DNA from: Heloderma charlesbogerti
Lineage: Eukaryota > Chordata > Lepidosauria > Squamata > Helodermatidae
DNA length: 64,000 nt
Assembly: GCA_026122225.1 (NCBI GenBank)
Contig: JANEZZ010000307.1
Coordinates: 1,116,001 to 1,180,000, forward strand
Direction of reading: 5' to 3'
The notes beneath the pieces are model-generated. The model had not been told where the DNA came from. It did no database searches and saw only the letters and a list, made by a program, of their open reading frames with translations. A program made the position numbers and the translations under genes. Each line of letters opens with the position of its first letter. Position 1 is the stretch's first letter. Below, piece after piece: positions 10,853-21,490 of the stretch.

Positions 10853-11392
10853 GGAAGTGTCAGGGTGGACACTGAGCCCATAGAATCCCAGAGTAGTTCT
10901 GATTCTGAGGAAGAGCAGTCGCTCCTGGGAGAGGAGCGCTCTCCTCTTTCCCAGGGCCAACAGCTGACGGAGATTCCTCCCACCAGCATTCCTAGCTTAG
11001 ATAGCAGTCCAGGGAGTGACAGAGCGCGGGAAGAGGGCATGCTGGACACGCGACGCCGACGCAGAGAGTGGCGCCAAATGGAGGGCGCAGAAAGGAGGCG
11101 TAGTGCCCGGTTGGCGCGCAAACAACGGCTGCGCCCAGAGGATCCAAGGGAAAAGGGGAGGGACTCTCCCTGATCCTTAAGTTCAGGGGTCTGCCAGTAA
11201 TTCCCTTTCAAACGGGGACCAACTGTTCCAACTTAGGGCATAGGTACTCTGCTGCTCAGATCTAGTTGCTACCTGTAGAGTTGTTAAGTTGTAAAAGAAG
11301 AATAAAGCTTTGAAAGGAATCCCTTTGTCTGTGTCTGGACTTGGCTACTGGATTAGACTGAGAGAGGCCTCCAAGGAGCCCTTGACAGGAAG
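10853..11392 (+). mobile_element. Solo LTR, copy A, with 5-bp target duplication
   Basis: The LTR is 10858-11387 (530 bp). It opens TGTCAGG and closes CCTTGACA, a short terminal inverted repeat with TG...CA ends. It is flanked by perfect 5-bp duplications GGAAG (10853-10857 and 11388-11392). An AATAAA lies at 11301-11306 in a U3-R-like position. No internal retroelement sequence is attached, so it is a solo LTR from recombination. A 5-bp duplication fits Gypsy-like, Bel-like or retroviral-type elements; the superfamily is not determined. Its first 310 bp hold an open frame (see the next entry). Confidence 0.85.
10861..11173 (+). other. Coding-like acidic/arginine-rich frame inside the solo LTR
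   Basis: A frame of about 100 codons encodes a serine/acidic stretch (EPIESQSSSDSEEE) followed by a strongly basic C-terminus (RRSARLARKQRLRPED). The same peptide is recoverable from the related LTR at 24093-24634 with one base inserted in a C run. No ATG starts the frame inside the LTR. It may be a fossil of the polyprotein end overlapping the LTR, or a small LTR-encoded protein. I do not recognise a domain. Confidence 0.5.
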
Positions 11393-11546
11393 TAACTCCC
11401 ATTGTGCTCAATGAGGCTTGCTCCTGAAATGCAGGTTCATCTGATTTTCAGGGGAAAGGAGAAAGGGTGGGGGGAAGCCTCTTTTCACAGCAAAGCCGTT
11501 TCCTTTTTTTAAAAATCTGGTACTCCTCCATTATCTTCTCCTTCCA

Positions 11547-12090
11547 TTGTCCTGGAAACATGGCCGAGGTGGCGGGAACACTGATGAGGTAATCAGACAC
11601 AACTCCTTGCTGCGTGGGATCGAGACCCAAGTATGTCGCGAAGACCCGTGGACTCGTCAGGTATGTTGTCTCCCGGGAGGACAGATTGGAGACGTGACTG
11701 AAAGGTTTCCTGCACTCTTAAAGCCCACTGACAGGTATCCCTTTCTTCTCATCCATGTGGGAACAAATGATACCGCCAAGCGGAGCTACGAAGAGATCAC
11801 GTCAGACTTTGAAGCTTTGGGAAGGAAACTCAAGAACTTAGGGGCCCAGATAGTTTTCTTATCCATCCTTCCAGTAGTTAGAAGAGGGATAGAAATGGAA
11901 CGAAAAATACTCAGGGTGAATGAGTGGCTATAAAGGTGGTGCCGATGAGAGAGATTTGGATTCTGGGACCACGGGCTATACTTCCTGGAAGATGGGCTGT
12001 TGGCTAGGGACGGGTTGCACCTCACAAAGGATGGGAAGAATGTGTTTGGCCACAGCATGAAGAACTTCATCAGGAGGGCTTTAAACTGAA
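11547..12090 (+). pseudogene. CR1 ORF1 esterase-domain remnant
   Basis: The frame from 11547 encodes a C-terminal SGNH-esterase-like domain of the CR1 ORF1 protein. It shows LPGGQIGDVTERF, then FLLIHVGTNDTAKRS (block with G-x-N-D; the H is residue 70 of the frame), then the decayed continuation DGLHLTKDGKNVFG near 12010-12060, where the aspartate and histidine of the catalytic D-x-x-H block are kept. A TAA at about 11931 cuts the frame before that block. ORF1 proteins of CR1 bind nucleic acid and many carry such an esterase of unclear role. The N-terminal part is missing, so the element is 5'-truncated. Confidence 0.75.
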
Positions 12091-12112
12091 TCCTACGGGG
12101 AAGGGAGATGTA

Positions 12113-14998
12113 ATGTTGGGGGTAACAATGGACGTAGGCGCATGCACTGCAACGGAGAGAACAGCTCTGATAGTGCCCAATAATAGTCTTCAGACACATG
12201 TAGGAAGAAAGCCAGACTATGAAGCACATGGTCTTCGATGTCTATATACTAATGCCCAGAGTATGGGAAACAAACAGAACAAACTTGAACTCTTAATACA
12301 AGAGGGAAATTATGACCTGATAGGTATAACTGAGACTTGGTGGGATGACTCTCATGACTGGAATACAGCAATGGAAGGATATAACTTGTTCAAAAAGAAC
12401 AGGAGGAACAGAAGGGAGGTGGGGTTGCACTGTATGTGAAAAACACATATCTCTGCACAGAAAAACAGGAGGAGGAGCTTGGTAGCCCCATCAAGAGCAT
12501 CTGGGTTGAAATAAATGGAGCAAAGAATAAAAGGAACCTGGTGGTCGGAGTCTACTACCGGCCACCCAATCAAGGAGAAGACAAGGATGAAACTTTTGAA
12601 AAGCAAATAGCTAATGTTTTAAGGAAGCATGGTGTAGTAGTAATGGGGGACTTCAATTTCCCCAATATTTGTTGGGAGACAAATTCTGCAAAACATGGCC
12701 CCTCCAGGAAATTACTGACTTGTGTGGTGGATAACTTCCTCCTACAGGAAGTTGAGGAAGGAACTAGAGGATCGGCTATCCTTGACTTGATCCTAACCAA
12801 CAGAGATGACTTAGTGGATAAAGTAGCAGTTACAGGAACTCTGGGGGAAAGCGACCATGTTGTACTTGAGTTCTTGGTTCTAAGGGAAGCAAAAGCTGAG
12901 TGTACTCAAATGCGTACCCTGGATTTTAGGAAAGCTGATTTTAATAAGCTCAGAACAATGATCAGTAAGGTCCCATGGCAAGCGACGCTAACGAGAAAAG
13001 GAGTCCAAGATGGGTGGGAGCTTTTAAAAAAGGAAATTCTCAAGGCACAATCACAAACAATTCCAACAAGAAGAAAAGGTGGAAGACAACAGAAGAAGCC
13101 AGTGTGGCTTCACAAAAAGCTTAGGGATGACCTGAAAACAAAAAAAGGACACATATAGGAAGTGGAAAGAAGGCCAAGTAACAAAGGAAGAGTACAGGCA
13201 GATAGCACAGAATTGCAGGGATGGCGTCAGGAAGGCTAAAGGCGAGAACTAGCTGAGGTTAGTGAGGGATGCTAAAAACAACAAAAAGGCTTTCTTCAGC
13301 TACGTGCATAGTAAAAGACAGAGGAAAGAAATGGTGGTTCAGCTATTAAACAAGGATGGCAAAATGATTACAGATGACAAAGAAAAGGCAGAGGTGCTCA
13401 ATTCCTACTTTGGCTCAGTCTTCTCCCAAAAGAGGGTCTATGACCCCCCTGGCAAAGGCGAAGTACAGGCTGAAGGGGCAGGATTGCAGCTTGAGATCGA
13501 TAGGCATATGGTCAAGGAACACCCAATTACTCTGAATGAGTTCAAATGTCCAGGGCCGGATGAACTGCATCCTAGAGTCATAAAGGAACTGGCAGAAGAA
13601 CTCTCAGAACCGCTGTCTATTCTCTTTGAGAAATCATGGAGGACGGGGGAAGTGCCAGATGACTGGAGGAGGGCTAACGTTGTCCCTATCTTCAAAAAGG
13701 GTAAAAAGGAGGAACCTGGGAACTACAGACCAGTCAGTCTGATATCAATCCCTGGGAAAATTCTGGAGCAGATGATAAAGCAATCCATCTGGAAGCACCT
13801 TGACAACAATGCCGTGATTACTCGAAGCCAACATGGATTTGTCAAAAACAAGTCCTGCCAGACAAATCTGATCTCATTTTTTGATCAAGTAACCTCCCTT
13901 GTAGACCGTGGGAATGCTGTAGATATCAAATACCTCGACTTCAGCAAAGCTTTCGACAAAGTGCCCCATGATATCCTGATGAGCAAACTAGCTCAAAGTG
14001 GGCTAGATGAAACAACGATCCGGTGGATCCACAGTTGGCTACAGAATCGGACTCAAAGAGTGCTTCTCAATGGGACCTTCTCAAACTGGGGAGAGGTAAC
14101 GAGTGGGGTACCGCAGGGCTCAGTCCTGGGCCCAGTGCTCTTCAACATTGTTATTAATGACTTGGAGGAGGAGGTGCAGGGAATGCTGATCAAATTTGCA
14201 GATGACACAACATTGGGCGGGATAGCTAATACTTTGGAAGACAGAAACAAAATTCAAAGTGATCTGGATAGACTGGAGCGCTGGGCAGAAAACAACAGAA
14301 TGACATTTCATAGGGAGAAATGCCAAGTTCTGCACCTAGGAAAAAGAAACCAAATGCACAGTTACAAGATGGGGGATACGTGGCTCAACCACACTACAAG
14401 AGAGAAGGATCTTGGAATTGTTGTCAATCACAAGCTGAAGATGAGCCAACAATGTGATGTGGCTGCAAAAAAGGCAAATGCTCTTTTGGGTTGCATTCAT
14501 AGAAGCATAGCTTCCAAATCCCGGGAAGTTCTAGTTCCCCTCTACTCAGCACTGGTTAGGCCTCATCTGGAGTACTGTGTCCAGTTCTGGGCACCACACT
14601 TTAAGAAGGATGCAGACAAACTGGAGAGGGTTCAGAGGAGGGCAACAAAGATGATCAGGGGACTGGAAACAAAGCCCTATGAAGAGAGACTGAAAGAACT
14701 GGGCATGTTTAGCCTTGAGAAGAGAAGACTGAGGGGAGATATGATAGCACTCTTCAAGTACTTGAAAGGTTGTCACAGAGAAGAAGGCCAGGATCTCTTC
14801 TCGATCATCCCAGAGTGCAGGACACGAAATCATGGGCTCAAGTTACAAGAAGCCAGATTCCGGCTGAACATCAGGAAAAACGTCCTGACTGTTAGAGCAA
14901 TACGACAATGGAACCAATTACCTGGGGAGGTGGTGTGCTCTCCCACACTGGAGGCCTTCAAGACGGGGCTGGACAGCCATTTGTCAGGGATGCTCTGA
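12113..14998 (+). pseudogene. CR1 ORF2 (endonuclease/reverse transcriptase), lightly damaged
   Basis: ORF2 encodes an APE-type endonuclease followed by reverse transcriptase, used in target-primed reverse transcription. Endonuclease motifs are in two frames: YTNAQSM and IGITETWW (12113-12439), then VVGVYYRPP, GDFNFP and ESDHVVLEF (12436-13158). RT lies in the 13262-14998 frame with NYRPVSLISIPGKILEQ, YLDFSKAFDKVPHD, GVPQGSVLGPVLF and the catalytic FADD at residues 312-315. Only a few defects are visible: a frame change near 12412, a change in the A-rich run near 13140-13148, and an in-frame TAG near 13250. These make it non-functional but fairly young. Confidence 0.88.
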
Positions 14999-15088
14999 CT
15001 TGGATTCCTGCATTGAGCAGGGGGTTGGACTCGATGGCCTTGTAGGCCCCTTCCAACCCTACTATTCTATGAGTCTATGATTCTATAA

Positions 15089-16476
15089 CCCAGAATCCAC
15101 CCAACCATCAAGAAAATAATTTGATTAGAGCTCAGTGGAAACAGTACAGAGCCCCAGGCTGCAGCCATGATAAGCTGGGTCTTTAAGGACTGTGGAAACA
15201 GGAAAAGGAGAAGATGCAATTGGGGAAGCATCGCAACAAAGTTGCAAACAAAGTGGGAAACAAGCTCCATGTGTTGCCAACCCCTATTTTATAGAGTTTC
15301 ATGAGCAAAACAATAAACAAATCTGTGTCAACATGGAGCTTGCAATTTAAAATCGACAGTGAGGGAGGAGAAGGAAAGATGAGAGTAGAAAAGGATGAAT
15401 GTCAGCAAAAGCAGTTACACAGCCCTAAATGTGGTGTTTGAGTGCAATGCATAAGGTGCATCAGTATGGATTATTTGGTTGTATTGCATTGTAAGGCTCT
15501 GTATTCTTCTAACTGAACACACATGTAAAAAGTCTACTTTCTAAAGAGTTTTAGTAAAATCACTTTTTTGCCCATTAAAGTGATGAGCTCTTACTGCTGA
15601 AGCAACCTGTTATTTTTCTACTCTCAGGGCCAACAAATGGCTCCAGACAGAGATTTTCCACAGAAGAGACACAAAAAGCCCCTACAGTGGAAAGCAAATA
15701 TATTAATATCAGAGAATCTTTATTTGTTTTGTTTTTTTACAATATCTTGGCTCTCTTACTGACAATGTGTACTATTCTACTGGAACCAATGAGAAAATAA
15801 CAGCAATAGTATTGTTTCAATTTGTACATCTAATGAGAACAGGGCTGCACTAAATTGGGCTACACTAAATTGTTGCTGGCTCCTTACAATCCCTAGTGAA
15901 TGCAGCATCAACACCAAACCACCATTGAATCATGACATCAGTGGATGTTATTGAGAATCTTTGGAATCTTTAGCAAGACAGTCCTTGTAATTTTAGGGAG
16001 AAAAATTCTAGAACAGCCTTCTTAAATGCTAGATTTCTGCATGCGGGGAGCTTTTTCATATAGCAAGAGTAAGTCCTTTCCGTCTGTCTCCTCTCGTTGC
16101 ACCTCAGACTCTCACTCCTACATTGCCAAACAATCAAAATAAGACATACGAGAATGTTTATAAAAGACGGTGAACATAATTCACAGTCAAAGTCACGTGG
16201 AAATGAGATAATGCAGTTAATGCAGATGATGTTGCTGAAGTCCTTTACACACTTATATGGGAGTAAGAGTCAATGAATCCAGTAGGGCTTATTTCTGAAT
16301 AAACATGCCATTCTGTATCTTTTTGCCCAGTATAATTTGATTGTATTAGTTCTTGAAAGCATTTTAATATTGATTTATATATTTATTTATTGGTTTATCA
16401 AATTGGATCACATCCTCCTCCTCAAAACAACAAGCATAATAAACATAACCAATAAACAAACAGTGTTCCCTTCGTT
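15089..16476. other. AT-rich unassigned spacer
   Basis: No supported gene. Moderately AT-rich DNA without recognised domains. A short 'ttatttattggtttatcaaattgg' segment near 16378-16405 resembles repeat tails but is not assignable. Confidence 0.4.
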
Positions 16477-16640
16477 GGAAGGATCCAACAGCATCGTGGT
16501 GCTAGCACTATTAATGTTGCACTAGCATAAACCAACAGGTATTCTATTGCGCTAGCAAGCGCTGATGACGTTGCTGTAGCGTTGGTTTGTGCAAGCGCAA
16601 CTTCAATGACACTAGTGGCTTGACACCACTAGATCCTTCC
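16477..16640. mobile_element. Small palindromic MITE
   Basis: Inverted ends GGAAGGATC (16477-16485) and GATCCTTCC (16632-16640). Interior inverted segments 'gcactagcataaaccaac' and 'gttggtttgtgcaagcgc' give an imperfect hairpin of about 164 bp. No target duplication was found. Confidence 0.6.
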
Positions 16641-17880
16641 CATTATGTGAGTGTGTTACTTTTTCTTGCTTGATAGTTTATGTCTATTACAAACATGGTA
16701 CACAGGTCACTTTACCAGATCCATCCAGAAAGTTTTCTGAGATCCTGGAAGTTTATACACTAGCAAGATCTTATTAACAAATGAGTTCTATGGACCTGAG
16801 GTTACAATGAATTCGTCTTGTTTGGAAACTCTGCTATGATGAGTTAGTCACTCTGAAAGCGCTACCTTCCAGATTTTGGAAATCCAGCCCTGCACTGCAA
16901 ATCCATATTGGAACTTCCAGAGCTGGGCTGTCTCCAATCAGGCTGCCACCATGATAAAGCTTAACAGTTCCTTTTGGTATATTTGGCCTTGCATGTTAAT
17001 ATAATCCGATATAGATATTTTGAATGTATTTTGCCCACCAGGGGTCAGGCTTCACTATTTTAGGTTAAATAAATCACCTTCAGGCCAAAATGAGCAAAGG
17101 GAAAGAGATGAGAACAGTTTGATTATTCAGCTACAGTTTCTCTCTATAAAACACATAGGGCTTGTGAGTTGACCATTGGCTATTTTTTTTTTCTAATTCT
17201 TGAAAAATGTTCCTTCTGTCATCTGGATGTTCATGGATTAAGCTATTCTGTATACACTTTTTCTCAAGTTGCTGTTAAATGAGAGATAACTGTACTGAAA
17301 GTTTTCTGTTAATGCTATAAAATGAGTTAAAGAACACACAAATGTATCCTGAAATGAACTTATGTATAACTTTTTTAGAATGATATATTACTATAACTAT
17401 ACACAAAATTGGTATTAAAACATTAAGCAGCAACATTTGAGAATCTCAAGAGTTTCAGGTGATAACTGAGCAGCAAAATGGATAGGAAACAGGGCTGCAA
17501 TATAATAAAGACATGTTTATCAAATAAATCATTAGATGTTAGTTTAGCAATCCATATCTTAATATATACATTTATGCAAATTAATACAATTAAGACTGCA
17601 AAAGAAAAATGTCATTTAAAAACCTTAATTTTTCAGGAAAGAAAAGGAAGACTATAGTTTTTAACAGGGTTTTACAGAAAACACACACACACAAGAAAAT
17701 GGGAGAACAAAGGCTTAGATTGCAGTCCTTAATAAAACTAATTGAACAGAAGTGGGACTTACTTCAGAGTAAACATGAATTTCAAGATTACACTGTTAAA
17801 CATTTAGCTTTCAGTCAAGCCTGCAAATAGAGGAGGTTGCAAATAATGTGTTTTTCATCAGACTACAGGTTCAATGAATC
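16641..17880. other. AT-rich unassigned spacer
   Basis: No supported gene. A fragment of the widespread 'aagtgggacttacttcagagtaaacatg' MITE family lies near 17750-17780. The rest shows nothing recognisable. Confidence 0.4.
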
Positions 17881-17882
17881 CA

Positions 17883-18760
17883 TCATCTATCTCTGGCATG
17901 CTCCTGGATACTTTCAACTACTTTTTCACTGTCTCTTTCAACATTATAAACTGCAGGGATGAAGAAACACTCTTTTCTTCCTCTTTTTTGGAAAAATAAG
18001 CTGGTGATTTTTTGCACTGGAGCATCTTTGTTCTTTCTGAGATGCAACTCCTTGTTAATCTCTGACAAGCATTGCGGTATCTTGGGTCAAGAGCAGTTGC
18101 TTGGTAAGTTTGAGATCTCATGTGCTCATTCTTTCTTGCTCAGACCTTGAGATATATCCTGGATCACTGTTAGAAAAGTTAACACTAAATAATACACCAC
18201 AGTAGACCACTATCCTTGAAGTAATAACATATTTTGACCTCTTAGTAAGGGTGCTTCCAGACAAGGCTTTTATTTTGCCATCACCCTGCCTCAGTCATGG
18301 TATTTTATGGGAGGTCCAGATGTTGTCATTCACTTGTTAGGACCCCTTTGTCTGGGAGCAACCTAGGTCTGACGCTCAAAGTTGCAATACAGTAGCCACA
18401 TGTTCTGTCATGTTCCACTCTAATGAAGAAACCCCATTCTGATCAACAGCATCTTTAATGTTAAGAAGGCTATCCAGCATTAGCTAAGTGCTGTTCCATC
18501 TTGTTACCATGTTCTCTTGCAGTGTATTCTCACCTAGTCCAAGTTCTTTGTATTCTGCTAAGAGCTGCTCTTCCTTTTGTGTTTGAAGTGCTCTCCAGTC
18601 TTATAGCACTTGTTGAATTTCTCATCAATTGAGGCAGCTGAGAAAGCTTTATTAATACTTGGCTACAGAGTATGTGCTGCAGGTCTAATATTGTTATAAT
18701 AATTTCTTGCATTGTCAGTGACACAGTATTGTCAGTTAACCTGTAACGTCCTCAAACTCT
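17883..18760 (-). pseudogene. Degraded hAT-superfamily transposase
   Basis: On the minus strand, frame-shifted pieces of a hAT (ZBED-like) transposase can be read. Near 18545-18500 lies GLGENTLQENMVTRWNST, containing the family's TRWNST block. It continues LMLDSLLNIKDAVDQNG after a stop, and ALDPRYRN (the LDPR-[FY]-K block) lies near 18085. Several stops and frame changes are present. The C-terminal dimerisation part is missing or unrecognisable. It is far from, and not evidently related to, the palindromic hAT element at 6135, so a source relationship should not be assumed. Confidence 0.7.
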
Positions 18761-18916
18761 GCACTGCATACCTCAGTAGTGTACTTTTCTATCTCTTATT
18801 TACCTGACATGTTGCACTGTGAAATGTCTAGTTGCTGTCTATCCAGTGAGCAGTTGCCTCAAGGTAACTATGATGGTGAGAGAGAAATCCCAAAATCTCC
18901 TGAGTAACGGCATTCT

Positions 18917-19015
18917 GGTATGTATGTATGTATGTATGTATGTACGTATGTATGTATGTATGCATGTATTATGTTTCTATATCACCTAATAGCTGAAGCT
19001 CTCTGGGCGGTTATT
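18917..19015 (-). repeat. (TATG)n microsatellite joined to a decayed LINE 3' tail
   Basis: About 13 TATG units (18918-18970, with a few changes) are followed by 'tttctatatcacctaatagctgaagctctctgggcggtt'. The latter matches the tail at 63181-63222. On the minus strand the tail precedes the microsatellite, which is what a LINE 3' end with a simple repeat looks like. Confidence 0.7.
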
Positions 19016-20234
19016 CCTGAATATTTCTTATTCAGGAATCCTTGTCCTCTAGGAATCATTCTTTGCTTCATCTGTTTAGTAATAGTTGTCCTACTTGGGG
19101 TTCCTTTGTTAGGAAATTAAAAGCCTCATATATTCAAAACTTTAAGGAACATTTATAATACTGATGGGCCTTGGTTTAGTAAAAATCCACATTGTCATCT
19201 TGCTGATTATCTCCCACTTTATTAAGGATGTAATGGTTTCTTTCTGTAAATATCCACTCAGTTTAGAGTGCTTTGGAGAGGATAGCTTGAGGGCAGATAT
19301 TTCTGCATTTACGTTGACAGTTGAATGTTAGGGTCTTATTTGGTACATTGAGCTGGAAACTCTCCAAATTAATACTGAAGTGGAATCCAAATGGTGTCAC
19401 TTTCCTAGAGCCAACACATTAAAATGTCTTGCTACACTGTTCAGGCACCAGTTCGTGCCTTCATTGGCTCTCCTTGTAGTACTGCTTGAAGCAGGCCACT
19501 TCACCATGCTGCACGGCAGAGCCAGCCCTTCCCATAATAACCACATTTTTCTTTGTCAGTGAAGCAGTAAACGTGTTGGTGTCATTCACTTTCATCTGCT
19601 CTATAGCTAAGCACCCAGCCAATTTTCTTTTCATCCCTTGAAATCTGATTTTTCTGTGTAACATAAACAAATAAGAGGGTATGTGCAGTTTCTATTCTGT
19701 GTATATTACATCATATAAAGTGTGCCAACTGGCTTTGTTTCTTCTCTTTAGGAGGTGGCAGAAGAGAAGGTGGTAACTGACAAAGTCATCATGCCTCTGA
19801 ACATGGAGCCTTGTTACCTCCCCTAATAAAGAACATTGCCAAAACCTTACAGACTTGCTGAGTCCTGTTGCTTTTTGTTGCCAGAGCTGAAATACAATTT
19901 TGCTGATGCTCTTTTAACTCACAGAGTATTTCAGCCTACACCTGGCATTAGCAAGCTGCAGCAGGTAGATCTCCCCATACAGAGATAAGAACAGCCTTCA
20001 TTGCCCAAGAGTGCCTAGCTACTGATAAGGCACTAGGATGTTGGCATTGCCCTCCACTGCACACCAGGCAAAAATGGCAGTGTTTAGAATCAGAGAGGCT
20101 GTTTTTAAATAGGCGACAGGGTTCTCATCAGATCTGGTGATGAAAACAGCATTTTGTCTTTCTTCCAGCTAGGCAAGCTAAGGCAGAGGACCGCTGCACT
20201 CAATTCTGGTTTTGACCTACAAAGCTCTAAGCCA
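19016..20234. other. Spacer with one unassigned coding-like stretch
   Basis: On the minus strand, 19461-19670 encodes a peptide with low-complexity-free composition (SLTKKNVVIMGRAGSAVQHG), continuing past a stop as HELVPEQCSKTF. It resembles decayed protein-coding DNA, but I do not recognise the family. It could be an upstream part of the neighbouring hAT transposase. Nothing else is supported. Confidence 0.35.
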
Positions 20235-20346
20235 GCTTTCCCCAACCTGGTGCCCTCCAGATGTGTGGTATTACAACTCCCACCACGCCCAGCCAGCATT
20301 GCCATTGTGGCCCAACACATCTAGAGGGCACCAGGGTAGGGAAAGC
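20235..20346. mobile_element. MITE, 'gctttccccaacctgg' family
   Basis: Ends GCTTTCCCCAACCTGGTGCC and, inverted, GCTTTCCCTACCCTGGTGCC. The interior has 'acaactcccaccacgccc'. The element is about 112 bp and has no coding capacity. Relatives are at 58216-59489 and 62037-62166. Confidence 0.75.
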
Positions 20347-20630
20347 TGCTCTAAGCAGGCTAGGATCAGATTACTTGAAGGACCGCCTGCTCCAATATGA
20401 ACCTACCTGGCCATGCTCTAGGTCCTCACCACATTCCTTCTCTGTTGTGGTACCCTGTCTCTGGTATTCTTTGCTCTGAGAAGTGTGCCTGACACCATCC
20501 TTTTACTTAGTACCAGGTGAAAATCTTTTTATTTGAACAGGCTTTTTTTAGAATTTGAGGAGGCCTTTTATGCTTTTGCTGGCATTTTAGCTTATTTTAT
20601 TGTTCCACCATGTCTTGTTTTTGTGTGTGA

Positions 20631-20742
20631 TCCAGACTTGGTAATTCTAAGAGAAGACCCATTGAAATCAATGGGACAAGTTAGTCATGACCAACTTAAG
20701 TATCATTGATTTCAATAGATCCACCCACTGACAAAGTCTGGA
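20631..20742. mobile_element. MITE with TCCAGACTT ends, copy 1
   Basis: A 112-bp palindromic element begins TCCAGACTT and ends AAAGTCTGGA. Its interior has 'cccattgaaatcaatggg' and 'cattgatttcaatagatcc'. A second copy with the same ends is at 61474-61589. Confidence 0.7.
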
Positions 20743-21396
20743 TTGAACCCATTGGTTTTATTATTTATTGTAAAAATATATCTGTACTATCATACATGTA
20801 CAACATATCGAGGTGGTTTACAATGCTAAAACTACAATGCAAATATAAATTATAACTAAAGCAATCAAGTATACAATAAAACCAGTGGCCATAAATTAAA
20901 AATCATAAGGACAGGTGTCGCAGATCAATAAATGCTAAGGTGAATAAACATGTTTTAAAATTGTGATTTTGTTATTTTTATTGTCAGATGCTCTGAGAGT
21001 ATTGCTAAAGAATGGCTAACAAATATTCCAAATAAATAAACAAATAGGTTGGCTTGGGGGTGGCTATAGTTGTAAGAGGGGGGCAGGGGTGATTAATTGG
21101 GGACCAGAATTTAATTGGCCCTTATTTATTTAATCAATTAATCAGTTTGATTAACGCTGCAAGGAACCCAGAGGGGCAGAAGTGCTAGCCTCAGTTCTCG
21201 TACTAACCTGATGGTAATTACGTCCTTTCCATTTCTTCAGTTGAAGTTTGCTAATGTAATTGGTCTAGCTAGTTTAATGTGTGTCAAAGGAAATATACTA
21301 TTAAACCTTCAAAAGAAATAATTCAGGAAGTTTGAGAAGTAGATGCCAAAGTAGGCAGCTAATAGAAGGGATTGTTAGTGCCTTGTGTAACTATAA
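20743..21396. other. AT-rich spacer
   Basis: No supported gene. 'Ttatttattg' followed by a 'gaggtggtttacaatgctaaaac' stretch (20760-20900) looks like an old interspersed repeat but is unassigned. Confidence 0.35.
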
Positions 21397-21490
21397 AAAC
21401 AACAGAGTCTTGTGGCACCTTAAATAGTAACAAATATATTGTGGCATAAGCTTTCGTGGACTCTGGTGTGAAGAACTGAGAGGTACTATA
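21397..21490 (+). repeat. Interspersed repeat fragment ('gagtcttgtggcacctta')
   Basis: This segment, including 'gcataagctttcgtggac', is recognisable as a repeat common in reptile genomes. I cannot name the family with confidence. Confidence 0.5.

Larger units (their letters stand above)
11547..15088 (+). mobile_element. CR1-clade LINE, nearly complete
   Basis: A plus-strand CR1 element of about 3.5 kb carries the end of ORF1, all of ORF2, and the CR1 3' terminus: a 'ggccttgtaggccccttccaaccc' region followed by direct repeats of an ATTCTATG-type octamer ending near 15088. The 5' end lies inside ORF1 near 11550. It matches the two shorter CR1 copies at 35655-36405 and 44133-45806 very closely, so one CR1 subfamily has been active here. 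Confidence 0.92.
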
